From: Labyrinthula sp. Ha
Taxonomy: Eukaryota > Sar > Bigyra > Labyrinthulida > Labyrinthulaceae
Length of the DNA: 64,000 nt
Assembly (NCBI GenBank): GCA_015227615.1
Contig: JAALGZ010000004.1
Coordinates: 1,798,001 to 1,862,000 of the forward strand
Direction of reading: 5' to 3'
Part shown: positions 23,460-35,817 of the stretch, one piece after another
How the letters are laid out: the number at the start of each line of letters is the position of its first letter
How positions within the stretch are numbered: the first letter of the stretch is position 1
Made by a program: the position numbers and the translations under genes
Notes under the pieces: model-generated
Told to the model about the DNA's origin: nothing
Seen by the model: only the letters and a program-made list of their open reading frames with translations
Databases searched by the model: none

Positions 23460-25830
23460 ACCAAAGGTGCTAAAATTCATCCCGAGATCTTTCCTATCAC
23501 TATCAAGGATCCATTTTTATACTCCTGAGTATCGTACTCCATTTTTTTTGATTGGTTGGATGAGAAATCGGCTTATAAGACCAAATTTCATAATCAAAAT
23601 TAAAACTAGGCACAGAGATGAAATCATCAAGGACGAGGTGAGACTACTTCCAATAACCAAGAAAAACGAGCACTATGCCATCAAATCAATTCAATGGAAA
23701 GACACTAAAGGTAGTACCTCTATTGAGATATTTAAAATCTTTGTAAAGTTTACTAGAGGTCCATAAGGATTGAGTAAATAGAGCCCCCAGTAGTTTTCAA
23801 TTGATTAAAGTGGTCAAAACAATGGTGCAATAACTAAGGTAGCAACAAGACATAACCTTCAATGTACTGAAAGTGCTAATTTTGTCTATGATGATAAGAG
23901 TAAGTTTGATCCTTAACTGTCTAAGTATATTTTCAGATTAATGTCACCAAGAATTAATGATGAGAAATTGAATTAAACCCTAAGCTAAGAAATAGCAATA
24001 ATTTTGTCACTCATGACAAATTTAGGTTCTTTGAAATACTTTTGTTCACTGAGACTTCAATCATTGGTGCCATTTTAGCACTTTATGAAAGATTTCTTCG
24101 AGTTTGTTTTGAAAAAGATCTTGATAGAAACGTCATACAAAAAACTAGATATGAAAGAAAGCTATCTGAAGATATCCAAAATGAGTAGGTTGGCGAAATT
24201 TGGAACAAATTGTCTCAGTAGAGTCGGCACGTTTGAATTATATTTTAATGAAATAACAACAGGTAAACCTACAGTATAAGGCCTGATTTTTCAATAACAT
24301 CTACAAGCAGAATTAACAAATTCCTACCAAAACCTGATTCAGATAGCTACGACGCATTGCCTTTCAAGATACCAACTGCTGACGATGTTTACCATAGGCC
24401 TAGATTGCTTTTCACACATTGTTAACTTTTGCTGAACTTTTATGGAAACAGAATTCTCTTGAGCTGCTTCGTGGTCTCAGGGATCTTGGTCTAGTTAGTC
24501 CCTCTGTAGGTATGAATGCTGGAATTTGATCTCTGACTAAAGCTGCAGCAGAGCTAAGAGCTACCCACATCCGTTGTATTAAGCATTTTGCAGCAAAACT
24601 GGGCTCAGATTCAAAGGGTCTTCCAGATGAAAAGCTTTTGCACTTTAAGTTCAACCTGGGAAAAGGTTTTTTCATCGCTTTAATTCAGAAATAGCTCTCA
24701 AAGCCCATCTTCAAAACTTGCTGCGTGATCATCAGAAGGAACATCAGCAGCACTACCTAATAAGTTTAATAAAAAAGAAAAGAATGCTATTCTCGGCCTA
24801 CACCAGCAGAATTTTGACGCTTTCTCATTTTTCCAGTCAAAGAATGGAGTGGTTCCATTCAATGTGGACAAGAGGGCGAGGGTTAAAATAGACGCTGAAA
24901 AACAAAACCCTAGATCCAGTTCTGGAGTTGCACTATCAAACAGCTTAAAGTTATCAGCACGAAATTTTGAAGAAAAAAAGACCTGATCACGAAGCGAATA
25001 GAAGTGCGCATGGAAGTAAATGCTCTAATGAGTCATGAGTCAGAGAAAGTGTTTGGATGCTACATAATCTTGGATAAGGGAAATTCCAGCTACGTCGTTG
25101 CACAAAAAGATTGCACGGCACACAGTTGAATACAATCTTCAAGTTGAAGTCTTGGATAGGGTTTTTTACCCAAAATTTTAGAGGCCAGCCTTTGGAAGGC
25201 CACTCACCTCAGGTCCATGTGGCTCAAATTTGGGGAAAAAATAGGGAAAATGACACAAAGCCAAAAGAAAATAAACTACCCCATAGTAGAAGAGCAACAT
25301 CTACAGCAACTAACCTAAACGGCTCTACTCGATGAGTGCATCGTATTTAGAGGCTGCACACCAGAATCTATATTTGAACTACTTCAGAACATTGCTGCAA
25401 TCAGATTTACGTGGAAAAGAACTTCACCTCACAGGTTTTCTAAGGAAGAAACCAAAAGAATATTTGGTTTGAACAAACGAATATTGAAAAGATTCAATGT
25501 ACAATGTATTTCTTCAGGTGTTTTCACTTTTGAGTTTAACATTAAGTTTGAATTAGCTCTTGGTAAGTACATCTTCGAAATCAAGATTTTAGAACAGGTT
25601 GGACATGATGTAAAACTAGATCCAGATGAAAAAAGATCACGTTCAGACTTAAAAAATGATGAGTTAAAAAAGTTAAAGTACTTTAAAGCGTCTGAAATGT
25701 ATTTACTATGAATTGTCTTGATACGGATGTAGACAATAATAAGAATCAGATCCCTTTCATATCCAATGCCAACGGTTAGCTTTTCCTCGAAAAGGTTAAT
25801 TCTTGCCCCATTATCTTTCCCCAACGCAGT
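23460..25830 (+). pseudogene. decayed coding block of unknown origin
   Basis: Several plus-strand stretches read like protein but sit in different frames and have no usable starts: at about 23467-23766 (…KDEVRLLPITKKNEHYAIKS…), 24085-24279, 24440-24690 (…LRDLGLVSPSVGMNAG…, …THIRCIKHFAAKLGS…), 24720-25000 (…LGLHQQNFDAFSFFQS…) and 25335-25711 (…RGCTPESIFELLQNIAAIRF…). Together they look like one or more old, inactivated genes or a mobile element about 2.3 kb long. I recognise no family, so whether it is a transposon, a viral fossil or a host pseudogene stays open. Confidence 0.4.
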
Positions 25831-28470
25831 AAAATTTCATCTCAAAGATTCAATCTGTCGTGTTAAACACATATAAATCCATTCTCCTCAATGTTTCCAT
25901 GAATGATTAGGAAGAACGTGTACTACTTGAACATATATGGATAAACCAATTGCTTATGTTTTTGCTATTAATTTTTTACTGGTTTTTCTTTTTTGTATTC
26001 TGGGTAATTGGATTATCCAATGAGATCACTCTTTCAATCAGACTGAGGTGGCTTTATAAAGGCTAACCTCGTTAGTAACTAATCGCAACATTTTCTTGGT
26101 CCTTTTGACTTAGCTTGAGCATGCCTTGCAGGCACTATTACGTGTTGGTTCATGGAGCAACGAAGATACATCTGCCAATCAAGTCTGCTTCCTAAATGGG
26201 ATTTTCAATGACATCCCCTAAATCATCTAGTTTTGAAAGCATCGGGGAGAACAGAAACCTCAAACCCGGAGGGATTGGAGCTTAAGCTCAGGGTTCAATC
26301 TTTCACCATTTTGAAGGCACCCTCTAAACCATCTACAAAGTACGCTCAACTAATTCTTGTGTGCAGCAAGTTATGTACCAAAGTAAAGAAAAGTGTAGAA
26401 GGCTGAAAGAAGGCATTTGAAACTGTAGTGAGGAAGCGGGATGATCTAAAAACCAATCTAGACGGAGGGTTTTTGGATATTGAGTCTTCTTTATCACAGT
26501 AATCTTTAATCATTTTGAGCTCGCCTTGAGACCAGAAAAGATGCTAAGTAGATGAAGGAAGGTCACAGAGCACGCTGAATTTAAGTTTCCTGTAAATTAA
26601 TGAGTTTTTCTTTTGTACTCACTTACGTCATCGATGTTTAAAACCAACAAAACTCTGATCAGCAACCCCAACCCAGCTGAACTTCGCAATGGCACTCATT
26701 CAAAGATAGAATTTAGGGTTTCTGTCATTAATGCTAACCCTAGACAACACCTTGGATTCCAGCTGATTTTATAATATAATTCAAACCTGAGCATCTTCTA
26801 AAAAAAACAATCTCTAATTTCTGAAAACAGTGAGGTTCAAAAAGATTCCAAATCCTTATGCCTCAGCGAAAAAATGAGTGAAACTCTTCTCTCAAGATAA
26901 AATGGAATCCATAATCCCATCGGAAACATAAATCAAAATTCTTCTTGTAGTGTATTTCAAAATTCGAAACCCCATCCCAATTAGAAACCATATTCTTCTT
27001 AGAGTGTAATATATGATCCAAAACCTAATCCTAGAAGAGATATGTCACCAACACAGGGGTTTTCTAGCGTCCAAACCTGAAAAATAGAAACACCTGATCC
27101 CCAGGCCCATACACTAATCAAGAACCCTTATGTACCTGTCAAAACCAGTGTCAAAAACAAAACCTTTTCCCTTACCCTCTTCTAAAAACACAGCACCATC
27201 TCAATTTTCCACATGTATCCATCCAAAGCATGAGCTGTGCTTCTGGGAAAATCTTGCTTGAACTCATTACTTGACGCGTTATGAACTTCTAATAAGTACT
27301 CGTTTAACTCTCATGCATTCAACCAGCAGATCTTCATACTACGCTTTCCATAAAAAACGTTATCTACGGTGAGGGAGCCATGACCTTTGATGACGTAGAC
27401 CCCTTTCTTTTTTTTAAGTGATTTGTTAGAGTTTAAGACAATTTACCTTTTCTAGTTGCACTGAAACCATTTTTTCTGTTTCATTGGTTTTTGTGTTATA
27501 CAACAGTTTCACCTTCAAAAATGCTGTTGGGAAATTCATAGAACGAGAAAATTATTGAAAATGCCTGAAACCCACAGTTAAATGTTTGAAATGTTTCTTA
27601 TCAATGTACCTTTGTTAAACCAAGGTTCAACATAAACGTAATAAATCAACCGTTTCACAATTTATTTCCTTTTCCCTCCACATTTTTCTTAAAAGTTTCT
27701 TTCAACCTTCAAATTATGTCTCTCTTAAACCTTTCGAAACTTTGTGATTAATCTTGAATATTACTGGTTTTTGATTTTAAGTTTTGAGAAACCTATATTC
27801 TGGGCAATGAAATTATCTAATCAATAAAGTGGTGTACATTACTCTGAAATAAATAAAAATCTAATCCAATTGTATCTATTAAATATACAAACAGCTTCCT
27901 ATTACATTCGTGGTAAAAAAACTAGGTGAATTCCATGGATTTTCATATACTGTGTTTAATTTTATTCAATGAGTATTTCAAATTGGTGTCTCAGTTTTGC
28001 ATATAATAAAACTATAGTTATATACATTTAATATATACCAATACTTGTCTCTCTAATGTTAAAAAAATAACAAATCAATTTATAACTACATAGTTACATA
28101 AGAATTTGACTACCTATAACAACGTTACTTTACGTATTTCCAATACCACTAATTAGATATAACCGATGTTAATACTAGACCCTACGAGGACGGTCTGATT
28201 GTTCTGCGTTTCCATTGCACCCCACATTGTACAGTTTACTAAAAATGTTTGATGCGGGAAAATACCAATGTATCTCATCTGTCTCGAAAAATGCTTATAT
28301 TACAACAGTAGAAATTTTTATTGTATGAATATTCGAGACAATTATATATCTCAATAACGAATCATGAGTATAGGTAGTAACTTAGCGCTTTAGTTGCCAG
28401 GGACATGTTCCTGATGACGTGGTATATTCCTAGATGGTAAGAGCAAAACTCGAATATGCCAAGGGTGAAG
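25831..28470. other. gene-poor region with dispersed repeats
   Basis: Two related segments lie in direct orientation at about 25976-26030 and 27757-27835: both have TTACTGGTTTTT followed by TATTCTGGG(T/C)AAT and an ATTATC(C/T)AAT block. Near 26909-27030 is a degenerate direct duplication with a period of about 54 bp (ATTCTTCTT..AGTGTA in each half). No gene is seen. Confidence 0.45.
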
Positions 28471-28478
28471 TATATAAG
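28471..28478 (+). promoter_or_regulatory. TATA-like box of the choice-of-anchor-B gene
   Basis: TATATAAG 43 bp before the ATG at 28514, followed by an A/C-rich leader ending in AAAAAAACA. The spacing would leave a 5' untranslated region of roughly 10-15 nt. Confidence 0.5.
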
Positions 28479-28513
28479 CATTTAACTCAAAAACAAACAA
28501 CACCAAAAAAACA

Positions 28514-30272
28514 ATGAAATTTAACTTACCGCTTGTGGGTATCCTTGCTGGAGCAGCTGTTGTTAATGGAATGACTGCTGAAATGAAGGAAATGAAGGTG
28601 AGAATGGAGAAAGAGGCTTTGGAGAAAGGGATTATTGGAATCAAGCGCGACTCGATTCTTGGAAAGGCTCAGGTCTGCTCGAACGAAGGTTTTGTTACTT
28701 TGAACGGGGAAGAGTTTCCATGCCATGAAGTTGATTTTCTTTCTTTTGTTGCCCTTGCTGATATGGAGATTGACAACCCTCAAGGACACAAGCCAAATGG
28801 ACAAGGAGGATCTGACAGTAAGTTTCTATTTCCCTGGTAACTTTTTAGTTTGGGGTTGGCTATCTCCATCTGGAAGAGAGTTTACTCTTATGGGTCAGGA
28901 CAATGGAGTTTCATTTTTTGATACCACTGATCCAACTAACCCATGTTTGGTTGCCCAGCTACCTTCTGCAAGAAGACCACAAACCTGGACGGATATCAAA
29001 GTATATAAAGATACAGCTTATATTGTAAAAGAAGCAAGAGGTGGTATCAATAATGGAGATTTTGCTAATGAAACTCACATTGGTGGTGAAGTTCTTGATC
29101 TTTTGCGCTTGGAAGAAATTCAGTGTGATGGCAGTGTCGAGTTACCTGTTTACATTGAGAACGACTTTCTATGGAGTTTCCACGGAAGTAGTCACAATTT
29201 AGCTATCAACACTGAATCCGGGTATCTTTACAGTATGGGATGCGACGCATGCTCAGGGGGACCAATTGTGATTGACCTAAACAAGAACAGGTTAAGACCA
29301 GAGTATGTTACTTGCATGGATGGAGATGGTTATACTCATGACCTACAAGTTGTGAACTACTATGGACCTGATGAGAGATACCATGGACATGAAATTATGT
29401 TTGCTTTCAATGAGGACACCGTTACCATTTGGGATGTTACTGATAAGTTCTCTCCAAAGATCTTAAGTAAAACAGGTTATGGAGGACAGGTTTACACCCA
29501 CCAGGGCTGGGCCAACGAAGATTTAACTCTACTCTTCGTTGATGACGAGTTGAATGAGCTTTGTAGCGGAAACATTAACGCTTCCAGCTCTTGCACTAGC
29601 TTTCCTCTGAATGGAGTTGACGGAATCACGAATACCACCACAGTTGTTATGGATATTACAGACTTAGAGAACCCAGTTGTTGATGGCGCATATTATATGC
29701 CGGATCGATCAATTGATCATAATTTGTACCACTGGGGAGCAATACACACACATGGATGGGGTGGAAATCCTCCTATGGAGTACCCGCCTGATGATAGATT
29801 TATATACCTAAACAACTATGTTGCAGGGCTAAAAATTCTAGACGTGTCGTCTAAGGATGTGGATAGCTTTGAACTTGCTGGATACTTTGATGTGTCACCA
29901 GAGCTGGATGATCTTATTTTCCAAGGAGCATGGTCAGGATACTTGCACCCATCTGGTGCGTATGCTATAAGTTCCATTGACAGAGGACTGTTTATGGTTG
30001 CACCTAGAATGGCATATGCTAGATCTACCCAGAACCCATTGGCCTTTCCTACTGAAGCTCCAGTAGAGTCTCCAACTGGTGAGTCACCATCTGATGACAG
30101 TGATGATGACGACAAGACTGAGTTTTACTTAATGATTATTATTGGTTTGTTGCTGCTGATAGCAGGAATTTTTATCGGTTTCTTAGGACAAAGAAAACCA
30201 GCTTCTGTTAATGTAACTTCTAAAACCAGCAAAGGTGGACCAGTTACAACTGTTGAAGCTCATGAGTTATAG
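28514..30272 (+). CDS. secreted, membrane-anchored choice-of-anchor-B (LVIVD-repeat) protein
   Basis: Exons 28514-28817 and 28849-30272 give 575 residues; the 31-nt intron contains a stop and its removal yields GGSDIWGWLSPSGREFTLMG, matching the SDIWGW(T/S) opening of this family. Residues 1-19 are a signal peptide. The ectodomain has the family's repeated 'xxDVTDPxxP' blades (FFDTTDPTNPCLVAQLP, IWDVTDKFSPKILSKTGY, VMDITDLENPVVDGAYY). It also has the conserved THDLQVV, YTHQGWANED, DDELNE, SIDHNLY and GYFDVSPE segments and the closing GLFMV. A PT-type spacer and Asp-rich stretch (about 505-525) lead into one transmembrane span (about 528-548) and a short basic tail. Homologues are mostly bacterial or marine-protist extracellular proteins with no established activity, so a beta-propeller-like surface or adhesion role is inferred. 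TATA box 43 bp upstream of the ATG. Confidence 0.9.
28818..28848 (+). other. 31-nt spliceosomal intron
   Basis: GTAAGT...TTTTAG, 31 nt, phase 1. Splicing produces the conserved SDIWGW junction, so the boundaries are supported by protein homology. GGTAAC about 12 nt before the AG could hold the branch adenosine. Confidence 0.92.
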
Positions 30273-33200
30273 AGTCCGAACAGATGTTAAGTATATTTAC
30301 TGAGAATTTACCCTGTAAAAGTGTAGAGAGAATATTATATAATACATAAGTTGAGCAGTGGGTTCAGTTAATTTTTTCAAAGTGAGTATCTTGCTTCGAC
30401 ATGTTATGTTTAAGTTGTCCTGTATTGAGTGTACCTTTTGCGAACAAACTCTTATCTAAAACTCAGTCTACAATTTTTTTTAGCTCTACTTGATGAAGAG
30501 TGCTGTTTTCCTTTTTGAATCTATCACTGGAATAGCTAAAGTGACGTCATTTCCTGTTTCATTAATTTTGTCGACTTCCAATATAAATCTTTCCCTTTCC
30601 TTGATAACTCATTCTGCTGTAAACTGTGGTAAAACGAACAGAACATAGTTTCTTAGCTTAATGTGTGTAGAAGACGTACATAAAGGGTATATGAGCAAGC
30701 TTTTTAAATGGAATGAAATTTTTTCTTCAAAGTATATTTACAGAAACAACTGTTCTCTACATGAGAGTCTCCTCTATTAGAGGCTTAAATATTCAAATCT
30801 GGCTTAGACCGACTCGCTGCCAGAATTTATCATCTTATGGAAAACTTACTTAAGTTTCAAAACCTATGCATATAATTTAAGTTTCCGTCTGATCTTTCAT
30901 TTCGGGAATATACTGAGTCATTTGACTAGCAACTAGATTTTTCACTTCTAAAAGTTCCCTCATCCTCAAGCACTCTCTATTGCATGTCAGCATTTTATGT
31001 TAATGTTTTAAGCAAAATCATTTCATCCATTAGACCCAGAAAATTTGCCTTGCATCTTGAAATCTCTTCACCTTGAAAGCCTTTGGAGGTTAGAACTCAT
31101 ATCTTTATTGTGATTAGTCTCACTGGTGAACTAAGCAAAAAGCAAGGAGACATGCTTTTCTATGCAACGTCTATTCTAAGTGGTAAGTGGATTTCTAGTT
31201 ATATTTTAAAATAATATAAGAGACTAGGAAACAATTAGGGTCTAGGTAAACTCAACAATTTGTGCTAAATCTCTTATGAAGAATAAGGCCGAATTACGCA
31301 GCATATTACAAGTTAAGTGAGAAGAATAAACTTCCATAGGTACCTAAAAACTTGAACACTGCAATTGGAAAAGAGTTTATCCCGAAAAAGTTAACGCAGC
31401 GCCAAGCTAGTGCCACACCATCATTCTCTATTTGCTGACGGCTTAGAGTAAACTGTTTTGCCATTGGAAATGAGTTTGAATTTACTGTTTTCAACGTTAA
31501 GAAACTTGTATCCTTTTCAAGTGAAAGAAGATCTCTTAGAAACTAAGTTTGAAGGTTTAGAAATATATTTAATTGATGATTGCTTCTCAAACATTAGAAT
31601 CTCTTTACTTGTTTTTCTATTAGTTCCAAAAGAAGCCTCAGTGAAGGAATAGACATGGCTATATTTCCTTACCACCTGAACAGGTGTTAATAATGATTGA
31701 ACATTTAATCATTAAAATTATTCATTCAACCATTATGATTCTAGTCAACTCTTAAGTTCTATTAAAAAATGAGCCAAGAACTGGAAAGTCTGATACTGAA
31801 CGCCAATGATTAATGACAAGTTTGATATGATTAGATAGCGATTACTGTTTAAGAGCTATGTGCTATAAAAAGATATTAAACAGTATTCCTAGTAGTTACT
31901 CATGTTAACCAATTCTAAAGTTGTTATAGGAACGCTTCTTGTACTTCTTTCTGCTATTCTATGCCTTGTAAACCTTCAAGAAAAAAATGAAAGAATTCTC
32001 GTTTTTTTCTAATTCTTCACTTCTTAGATATTACCAAACTACACTTTTCGATTGACTGCTGTCACACTGTGGTCCCTAAGTTTTTATCTCCATGTTCGCC
32101 CAACCGACGCTGCTGGCTAATCCTCACAGCCGTAGGAGACCCGGGCTTTTCTCTTCTTGACTTTGAATATTTCTTTTTCTATTCCTCGTTTGCGTCCCTT
32201 GGCGTTTTCTTCAACCACTTAAGAATTAAAGAATTCTGCGAAAATGGATCCAGAAACGGGACCACTTCGGTCCAGTTCTCATCACCGGAAAACAACTGGA
32301 ATCTTAAACTCATTTCCGGCCTAGGGTCAAAACTTAACATTACAGCTATAAATTATAAAAGGGAGGAACCAAACAGTCTACTGACTTCACCAAATATTTC
32401 AATAATGAAACAACCAGCTAGCATGCTCTTATTGTTAGACATTTAATGAGTTCTAAAGTTTAACTCCTAACTAAGGATTTTGTCTGAGAATAATTTTCCT
32501 TCATGAAATGAGAAATTTCACTCTTACTTTCGCTAAAGATATATTTAGAAAATTTGGTATTTTGTTCAAGTTATGACTCACCTCAAACTCTCGATGAAAA
32601 ACTTTTTAATAATTTCCAAGTAGCTCCCCCGACAATTTTTTGGGTTAGTTGACTAATCTCAAACTTTTTTGAAATATCTCTCGAGTTCTGAGCAATTAGG
32701 CATCGGAACCAACAAGCCTTAGTGACAGAGAGACGGTCTACATAGAATTGGGTCATTTCGCAAAAGGATTTTCAGAATTTCACAGTTCTGACTCAACGAT
32801 CCTGTAACATGTTTAGCACACACTCAGTCGCGAAGAAATGTCTCAAGACTCGGTTGAGGTCTCAAGAAAATTTAAAACTGTACCAATACCTTTGAGTTGA
32901 TTAATGAGCTTAGATCTATGGTACACTTACAGGTCCTCAAGTAAATTATTCTCTGGAAATGTAATAGTTTTGCTCGCGTAAACCAGCAGCTGCTAACGAA
33001 GCAGTTTTAAGACAATAAGCTTCATTAGCTCTTCTTTGTTCTCCTACCGAAACTGACTTTGAATACTCCGACAGACACATACTTAGATTATATGCACTTA
33101 TTCTTGTACAAATATTATCAACACAAAACACATTTGGTGCGTTCGTCAAAGATCTGCACTATTTCACAACTTGATACATATGCTTAAGGGGTTAACTCTG

Positions 33201-33720
33201 TCTTATGGCCTAACCTCTTGCTATCCAAGTAATCTTAACACTTCACTACTGACTCTCTGTAGTTACAGACTATGCATACATCAATTCTAGCGGTTATTTG
33301 GCTTTACCAAAATCTTTCGTAATAACTCCAGTTTTTTCTAAAAAATAGGCGCTGAAAAAAGCAAGGGTATAAGGAAATGTTTTTCGTAGATGCAGAAGTC
33401 CATATCTAACCAACCTGTTACAAAATAAACTAAGAATTCTAAGAGTGCTACTCAAATTAGAGAGAAGGAGAAATAAGTTCATCAATTTCGACCGTTTCTT
33501 TCTCAAGTTATAATTTGTAATCTGCCTGAGATAAGTTTTTGATCACAGGCAATTACTTAACTTTTATGCGTAAGTTCAATATAAGCCAATAGTACCAATG
33601 TTTAAACCTCAAGAAATAAAAAATCAAAATTTGTTAGAGAAGCTTTTACTTTACCCATTCTATGCAATTTACTTAAAGAATTGCTTCTACCTTTGTGATG
33701 TTGACTGGATTTAGAAAATA
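30273..33720. other. gene-poor region
   Basis: No supported gene. A patch at about 32090-32450 is visibly GC-richer than its surroundings and has a TATA-like TATAAATTATAAAAGGG at about 32347-32363, but the frame crossing it starts from GTG, the only ATG behind the TATA box opens 13 codons, and no RNA family is recognisable. The rest is AT-rich sequence with nothing visible. Confidence 0.45.
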
Positions 33721-34500
33721 ATGTTTCATGAATACTTATCAGAGGTAATTCTTAAACCCAGTGCACTTAATACAGGTAAGATAGGACTACAAAAAAGATC
33801 TTTTGGACAGTGTTTAACATGCTTAGGACTTCGTATAATGGAGAGGCCTAAGATGTCATTATTCAGCTATCTGTTACAAGAACAATCCTTTAATCGTTCT
33901 CTAAAGAAGAATATCTAAGGGATCTTAGTAATATTTCCCCAATAACTGCAATTAAATTACTCCTGAGAAATGTGAGAAAGGTAATTGGTTTATTTGGTGT
34001 GAAAGGGCACCCTTATTTATGTTCACTAGAAGAGCATAGAGGTAGTATAGATTGGATTAGGGAGCTAATACTTGGCTTAAGCATTTAGTTTCAAGTATTA
34101 TCACATATTCAGTGAAGCAGCAGTGTCGAATGAAAAATGGCATAAAGAGTTAGAGTTCCTCACAGGTAAAACACCAATACCTCTCCGGACCTCAATTTAA
34201 CACAAGTGCTGTAGAGGTTGGAAATGGCAATTAAAATTTTAAGAATTATTAGAAAAGTTCAAAAAGGTAGATCCAGAAACAGATAAGAAATTTCTGACTT
34301 AGAAGCACTTCCTGACAAGGTGCAAGGGTACTTAATCTTCTAAAGCAATAATATCCAGAGAAATTAAGAGTTTCCAGTTAATTCCACTAATTAAGCAAGG
34401 TTAAGCTAAGTCCAATAATCTTTATCTACTGCACAGCTGCCAACAATGCTTTTTTTTAGTAAGTCATGGAAATTGCATCATTACAGGTTCAATATTTGGC
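33721..34500 (+). pseudogene. decayed coding remnant, unknown family
   Basis: Protein-like plus-strand frames follow each other with changes of frame: MFHEYLSEVILKPSALNTG at 33721, then at about 33905 EYLRDLSNISPITAIKLLLR and GLFGVKGHPYLCSLEEHRGS, then at about 34085 FKYYHIFSEAAVSNEKWHKE. This is the appearance of an old inactivated gene or element about 0.6-0.8 kb long. I recognise no family and see no terminal repeats. Confidence 0.3.
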
Positions 34501-35817
34501 TTGAAAACTAGCAATTTCCACGTGATGGAGTACAATGTTGTAAGAGTAAAACGGTAAGAAAAACTTGTTCTTGCTTGATGGTGCTTAGAGCATATTTATA
34601 TTGAAACTGGAGATTGAAGATGTATTCTCTAACGCTACTATCAGAAATCGTTACAATTGTGAACAGCGATCCATTACCAAAGTTTCTGGAGCTGTTGCTC
34701 ATATCACCTCACAGATCCAGCTAGAATAGTAGCTTGATTTTGCGCTGCTAATAGAGACTCAACCTTGTCCCCCAAGATTTCATTCAATGGAAATGGTCTT
34801 TTTCAAGTTTGCTCTGAGTTACTTTAAACCTTTCGAAGATGTAAATTGAGAGATGAAAATGAACCTGTCTGTTATGAGACTTCACTGGAAGAAGTATTGT
34901 CTACTGTTTGCAAAACACGATTCTACAGCTCGTAATTGAGTGTTCCGTTTTCTCGCTGTCTTATAGGAAACCATTGCTTACACGGCTCACCGTAGAAAAA
35001 GCTATTGCATTTCATTGCAGGATTAAGACATAGCTTCGTGTTATTTTTCCTAGCTACGTAAGTTTGTTCACATGCAGAATATAGCTGTCTAACGTCTGAT
35101 GCAATAATTAATTCAAGTCAAAAACTTTGAGTTAATGGATTCACACCCATTTCCTCCGAAATACACCATTCGGTTTGATATAATGAAAACTGAAATAGCT
35201 ACGCTGTGGAGATTTTGCAGAGGAATGCTGTTAAAAATTTTCCCCATACCTCATATATATAGTAACCACTAAGACCAGTTCTTCTACAGCAAACAGCATT
35301 AAACGTAATTTTAGTGCTTATGAAAAACTTGGCAGCAAATATACTTCATTTTATAATACTTTGAATCCTAAGTCTTGATACATTCCTCTGAAGCATTATT
35401 TTCCATGTACAAAATTGGGATTTATACGCAAAAGATTCATACCTAAATTTACTGTTTTCCTGTGGCCCTATTTAGTTACGTTATAAGGTTCTTCTTACTG
35501 ATAAAATAAACAATCAATGGCCTCTTTATCATTATGAGAAGATGTGGTAAAAGTCCAGGAAATGTTCTCCCAGGTTTATCAGGGCATCCTGAAGGATTAC
35601 TTGAAAAAAACTTCTGGAAAGCTATCAAGTGTATCATTTTCTACTTGATTCTGTTGGAAAACCCTCATTACTAAAAGGGTTAGTGATTACAAATAAAAAA
35701 ATAGAAAATCTGCTGATAAAATAAAGAAACTTCTTTTAAGCACGCTTGTTTTGCGCCTATCTAGAATATTTGAAATAACAAAACAGTGCAGCTTTATTCA
35801 TTAGATTTAAGGACTCT
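34501..35817. other. gene-poor region
   Basis: AT-rich sequence without a frame of coding character. Its right end carries the 3' flank of the WH2-protein gene. Confidence 0.5.

Noticed and set aside
32069-32446. 125-codon plus-strand frame
   Set aside because: Begins at GTG, has no coding motif and cuts across a TATA-like box.
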